48,542 nt of DNA from Pseudomonadota bacterium (GTDB taxonomy: Bacteria > Myxococcota_A > UBA9160 > JADFDR01), in assembly GCA_003353845.1 (NCBI GenBank), contig PIVT01000025.1, forward strand, positions 1 through 48,542, read 5' to 3'. The position numbers were made by a program, and so were the translations under genes. Under the pieces are notes generated by a model that saw only the letters and a program-made list of their open reading frames with translations, made no database searches and was not told the DNA's origin. This document shows, piece after piece, positions 44,484 through 48,542 of the stretch. Numbering within the stretch: the stretch's first letter is position 1; every line of letters starts with the position of its first letter.

Positions 44484-45755
44484 ATGTCCAACCAACGTCC
44501 GCTGCGCATCGCCTTTGTTTCGTATCGCGGCAATATGAATTGTGGTGGTCAAGGGATCTACCTTTGGTTCCTGGCCCGCGAGTTGGCCAAGCGCGGGCAT
44601 CAGCTGGACGTCTTTGTGGGTCCTCCCTACCCGGACCCCATGCCCTTCGCTCAATATCTGGAAGAAATGACCAATGAGCAGTTTTGGGGACGACAATTCG
44701 ACGGCAAACCCGGTGCGCCTCTCTTGGAGCCCGATCCACTGCGCATCTTCAGCCCGCTGAATTTTTATGAGTTCGCGGCCACGCGCTTTGGCTTTCTACC
44801 CGAGCCCTTTGCCTTCAGCTTGCGCAGCTTTCACGCCTTGTCCAAGCGCGTAAAACAAGGGCAGGCCTACGACATCATCCACGACGTGCAGTGCCTGGGT
44901 TATGGCTTATTGGGCATGCGCGCCCTGGGCATTCCCGTGGTGACCACAGTGCACCATCCCTTGTCTGTCGATCGACGCGCCTCGTTCCGACGCGATGTCA
45001 CCTTCCGCGATGTCCTGGGCACCCAGGCCTTTTATCCCCTGGGCATGCAGAGCTTCGTGGCCCGACACATCGACGGTGTGCTCACCTCCTCCGAAGTGAG
45101 CGCCCGGCGCATTCAGCTGGACTACAAGGTCCCGACGAAGCAAATCATCAACGTAGGTAATGGACTCGATACGGATTTGTTTTGCCCCGACGCCTCGGTG
45201 GAACGCAGCGAGACCGAGCTGCTGTGCATCGGTCGCGCCTCGGACCCCAACAAAGGCATCGTCACCTTGGTGGAAGCCCTGGCGCAACTGCCATCCCAAA
45301 TCCGCCTCACACTCATTGACTCCGACCACCCCGGCAATGTGGCCCGGGTGCGCGCGCGTGAACTCGGCTGCGAGGATCGGATTCGTTTTACGGGGCGCGT
45401 CCCCATTGAAGAGTTGGTTCATCAGTATCGCCGTGCGGCCATCGTCGTCGTGCCCTCCTTGTACGAGGGCTTTGGCCTTCCCGCAGCCGAGGCCATGGCT
45501 TGCGGAGCCCCGGTGGTGGCCACGCGGGCGGGCGCCCTGCCCGAGTTGATGCAACGCGGACAAGGCGGGGTGTTGGTACCACGAGGTGACGCCGACGGCA
45601 TTGCGCAAGGTATTCGAGAATTGCTAGACAACCCCGAACAACGACGACAGTACGCAGCGCAAGCGCGCAAGAACATCGTCGATAGTTATTCCTGGCCGCA
45701 CGTGGCCGAGGTGACGGAAGGCGTGTACCGCGAGATCATCGCTCAGCAGCAGTAG
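44484..45755 (+). CDS. Glycosyltransferase family 4, second paralogue
   Basis: A 423-residue GT-B enzyme. YEGFGLPAAEAMACGAP has the EX7E motif; INVGNGLDTDLF and LLCIGRASDPNKG match GT4. The N-terminal YRGNMNCGGQGIY and GPPYPDP mirror the gene at 42544, so the two arose by duplication around the methyltransferase. Substrate unknown. It is the last gene of this set, 13 bases after the methyltransferase stop. Confidence 0.92.
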   Translation: MSNQRPLRIAFVSYRGNMNCGGQGIYLWFLARELAKRGHQLDVFVGPPYPDPMPFAQYLEEMTNEQFWGRQFDGKPGAPLLEPDPLRIFSPLNFYEFAATRFGFLPEPFAFSLRSFHALSKRVKQGQAYDIIHDVQCLGYGLLGMRALGIPVVTTVHHPLSVDRRASFRRDVTFRDVLGTQAFYPLGMQSFVARHIDGVLTSSEVSARRIQLDYKVPTKQIINVGNGLDTDLFCPDASVERSETELLCIGRASDPNKGIVTLVEALAQLPSQIRLTLIDSDHPGNVARVRARELGCEDRIRFTGRVPIEELVHQYRRAAIVVVPSLYEGFGLPAAEAMACGAPVVATRAGALPELMQRGQGGVLVPRGDADGIAQGIRELLDNPEQRRQYAAQARKNIVDSYSWPHVAEVTEGVYREIIAQQQ

Positions 45756-45767
45756 CCAAACCCAGTC

Positions 45768-45812
45768 AAAAAAAATGCCTCAGAAAGCGCAAAGGTCGCG
45801 CTCTCTGAGGCA
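45768..45812 (-). terminator. Strong intrinsic terminator of gdhA
   Basis: TGCCTCAGA and TCTGAGGCA with inner AGCGC/GCGCT form a long stem (45776-45812). On the minus strand it is followed by eight T's (A run 45768-45775). It ends gdhA transcription; in the plus direction the flank is only AAAA, so it is weaker for the GT4 operon. Confidence 0.88.
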
Positions 45813-45834
45813 AAATCATCAATACACTGACTCT

Positions 45835-47485
<1,651 letters not shown>

Positions 47486-47725
47486 CTACTCGGGCAGGTA
47501 GTCTTCCGGCATACCGGGCAACCATGCCTCTAAGTCGACGGGGATTTTCTTATGTGGCTGCTTATCCCAAGTCACCTGGCCGGTTTCTCCAGCCAAGACT
47601 GTCTTCACGGCGGCATCCGGATCTGGGAAATGGGTAAGCAACTCATGATTGAGCCAAAGCTCGTACTCTCCGGGACGGGCCATCTGGATCAAGAACACGT
47701 GCGTATCAGTTTCAAAATGCCACAT
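47486..47725 (-). CDS. Small unknown protein, 79 residues
   Basis: A soluble acidic protein (WHFETDTHVFLIQMARPG, then EYELWLNHELLTHFPDPD). GAGGTGAG lies four to five bases before the ATG, and codon use looks like real coding sequence. No family recognised and no signal or membrane segment. It lies 310 bases upstream of gdhA on the same strand. Function unknown. Confidence 0.65.
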   Translation of the reverse strand: MWHFETDTHVFLIQMARPGEYELWLNHELLTHFPDPDAAVKTVLAGETGQVTWDKQPHKKIPVDLEAWLPGMPEDYLPE

Positions 47726-47981
47726 CGTCTCACCTCAATTCCCTCGCAGAGCCCCCGAGGCCTCGCGAGTTCCATCGTCCCTGGACAGCGCTACAAGGTT
47801 TTGCCAGCGACAAACTTCGCCGATCAGATTCATAGACATCATTTCGTATGATCTACTGATCCTCGGCGCGGGCGAGCGCTACAGGCCGATCCCTTCGGAT
47901 GCAACGCGACCCTTTCTCAAAATGTCTTTGATTAAGCCAGCCGCCCGGGCCTTGCCCCCCCAAGGGTCGCCAATCAATTGA

Positions 47982-47996
47982 AAGTTAGTCTAACTT
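47982..47996. promoter_or_regulatory. 6-3-6 palindrome AAGTTAGTCTAACTT
   Basis: A perfect inverted repeat (AAGTTA, GTC, TAACTT) in the gap between the divergent small gene and the KaiC-like gene. Operator-like; regulator unknown. Confidence 0.35.
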
Positions 47997-48245
47997 AAGT
48001 TCTTGATGCAGAAAGTGATAATTGGATGACAATGCGGGGCAATTTGTCTCGGAATAGCTCCACCGGGGCTCGGGTTGACCCAATCGATGGACAGAGTAAC
48101 TATCTAATTTAAAGGTGACTATTGGTGCTTGATTGGCTTGCAACCCCCTGAGCTCCCGTTGTGCAGTCCATATTTTAATTCATACTTACTATCAGTTTGG
48201 CTAAAAACATGGTGGCGGCCGAGGGCGACCAGGTGGCCGAGGAGG

Positions 48246-48347
48246 ATGCGGTGAGTGTGGCGCTTGACCGAAAGGTTGCGCCACCGCATGTTTCCAGTAC
48301 AACACGCAATAGGTCGGTGAGAGGTTTTGAGGCCCATACAAGCCTCA
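48246..48347 (+). promoter_or_regulatory. Two hairpins in the leader of the KaiC-like gene
   Basis: First hairpin: ATGCGGTG (48246-48253) pairs with CACCGCAT (48282-48289), enclosing GCGC/GCGC and GACC/GGTT closed by a GAAA tetraloop. GTGGCGC could instead pair with GCGCCAC, an alternative fold. Second: TGAGGC (48328-48333) with GCCTCA (48342-48347). They lie 20 to 120 bases before the start codon, which suggests a regulated 5' leader. Confidence 0.4.
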
Positions 48348-48366
48348 GTGTCCCAAGGAGTTCCAG

Positions 48367-48542
48367 ATGAAATCATTTGTGTCGTCGGGAATCGAACAAC
48401 TCGATGAGTTGCTCGGTGGCGGCATCCTGATCGGGGACAACGTCATCTGGTACGACACGGCTGGAAGTCTCGCCCCGGTATTCAATCTCAACTTAGTGCG
48501 AATCTCGGAAGAACAAGAGCGAGAACTCATCTACATCAGCTT
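48367..48542 (+). CDS. KaiC-like N-terminal domain with degenerate P-loop (cut by window edge)
   Basis: The first 58 residues of a larger protein. AAGGAG lies six bases before the ATG. SSGIEQLDELLGGGILIGDN matches the entry to KaiC/RadA RecA-like domains, but where the Walker A GxxGxGKT should follow, the sequence reads VIWYDTAGSLAPVF, without the Lys. The next strand ELIYISF fits the fold. I recall such non-P-loop N-termini on PEP/pyruvate-binding (PEP-synthase-like) proteins in related bacteria; that link needs the rest of the gene. Confidence 0.6.
   Translation, partial: MKSFVSSGIEQLDELLGGGILIGDNVIWYDTAGSLAPVFNLNLVRISEEQERELIYIS

Larger units (their letters stand above)
47726..48366. other. 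Long gene-poor stretch with inverted repeats
   Basis: 641 bases without a supported gene. Short frames such as 48119-48376 (minus) show no domain. The stretch holds the palindrome at 47982 and two leader hairpins near the right end (listed). TTGACC at about 48074 is a possible -35 box without a good -10. Confidence 0.45.

Noticed and set aside
48119-48376. 85-codon minus-strand frame near the right end
   Set aside because: It overlaps the ribosome site and start of the KaiC-like gene and two leader hairpins, and has no domain.

Overview
The window is about 48.5 kb of chromosome from a Gram-negative bacterium. Type IV pilus genes, lipoproteins, a secretin, HflKC and a murein-recycling gene pair all point to two membranes. 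The pilus layout (pilB-pilT-pilC-pilS-pilR, and pilM-N-O-P-Q followed by aroK-aroB), the PilQ with three AMIN domains, and the large TPR and roadblock proteins suggest a deltaproteobacterial-type lineage (Myxococcota, Desulfobacterota, Bdellovibrionota or a relative). This placement is inference; no rRNA is present to settle it. No major pilin gene (pilA) lies in the window.

Layout. 1-840: the first 208 residues of a tyrosine integrase beside the 3' end of a tRNA-Gly(CCC), which looks like the edge of an integrated element lying mostly to the left. 967-15931, minus strand: an ExeA-like ATPase, a 1124-residue acidic TPR protein, lipM/lplA-like, aroQ, a roadblock/LC7 protein, a small TPR protein, aroB, aroK, pilQ, pilP, pilO, pilN, pilM and a small XRE regulator at the head. 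16226-19068: an NtrC-type response regulator (plus strand) meeting a HAMP histidine kinase (minus strand) tail to tail. 19074-26270, minus: pilR, pilS, pilC, pilT, pilB. 26387-35254, minus: a UPF0104 membrane protein, ribF, hflC, hflK, a slipin, an NfeD protease, coaBC, coaD, rsmD. 35572-35811: a small XRE protein in A-rich DNA.

35990-41940 is a cell-wall block. dacB (PBP4 type) is on the minus strand. Divergent from it are a fused SpmA-SpmB membrane protein, then a kinase and nucleotidyltransferase resembling AmgK-MurU, and a metallo-beta-lactamase-fold hydrolase. A perfect 11-6-11 inverted repeat lies in the divergent gap. 42293-45755 encodes a two-helix membrane protein and a glycosyltransferase, methyltransferase, glycosyltransferase set in which the two GT4 enzymes are paralogues. 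gdhA follows on the minus strand with a strong terminator. The right end has a 79-residue unknown protein, a long gene-poor stretch with inverted repeats, and the start of a protein with a KaiC-like fold whose P-loop is degenerate.

How the genes work together. The central 25 kb builds, drives and regulates a type IV pilus: PilM/N/O/P alignment complex, PilQ pore, PilB and PilT motors, PilC platform, PilS/PilR control. Shikimate-pathway genes are interleaved with it. The nfeD-slipin-hflK-hflC run looks like one membrane-quality-control operon. The dacB to murU block concerns peptidoglycan trimming and recycling. Gene starts were chosen from Shine-Dalgarno sequences. Many are GTG or TTG, and many neighbours overlap by 1 to 13 bases, which suggests translational coupling.
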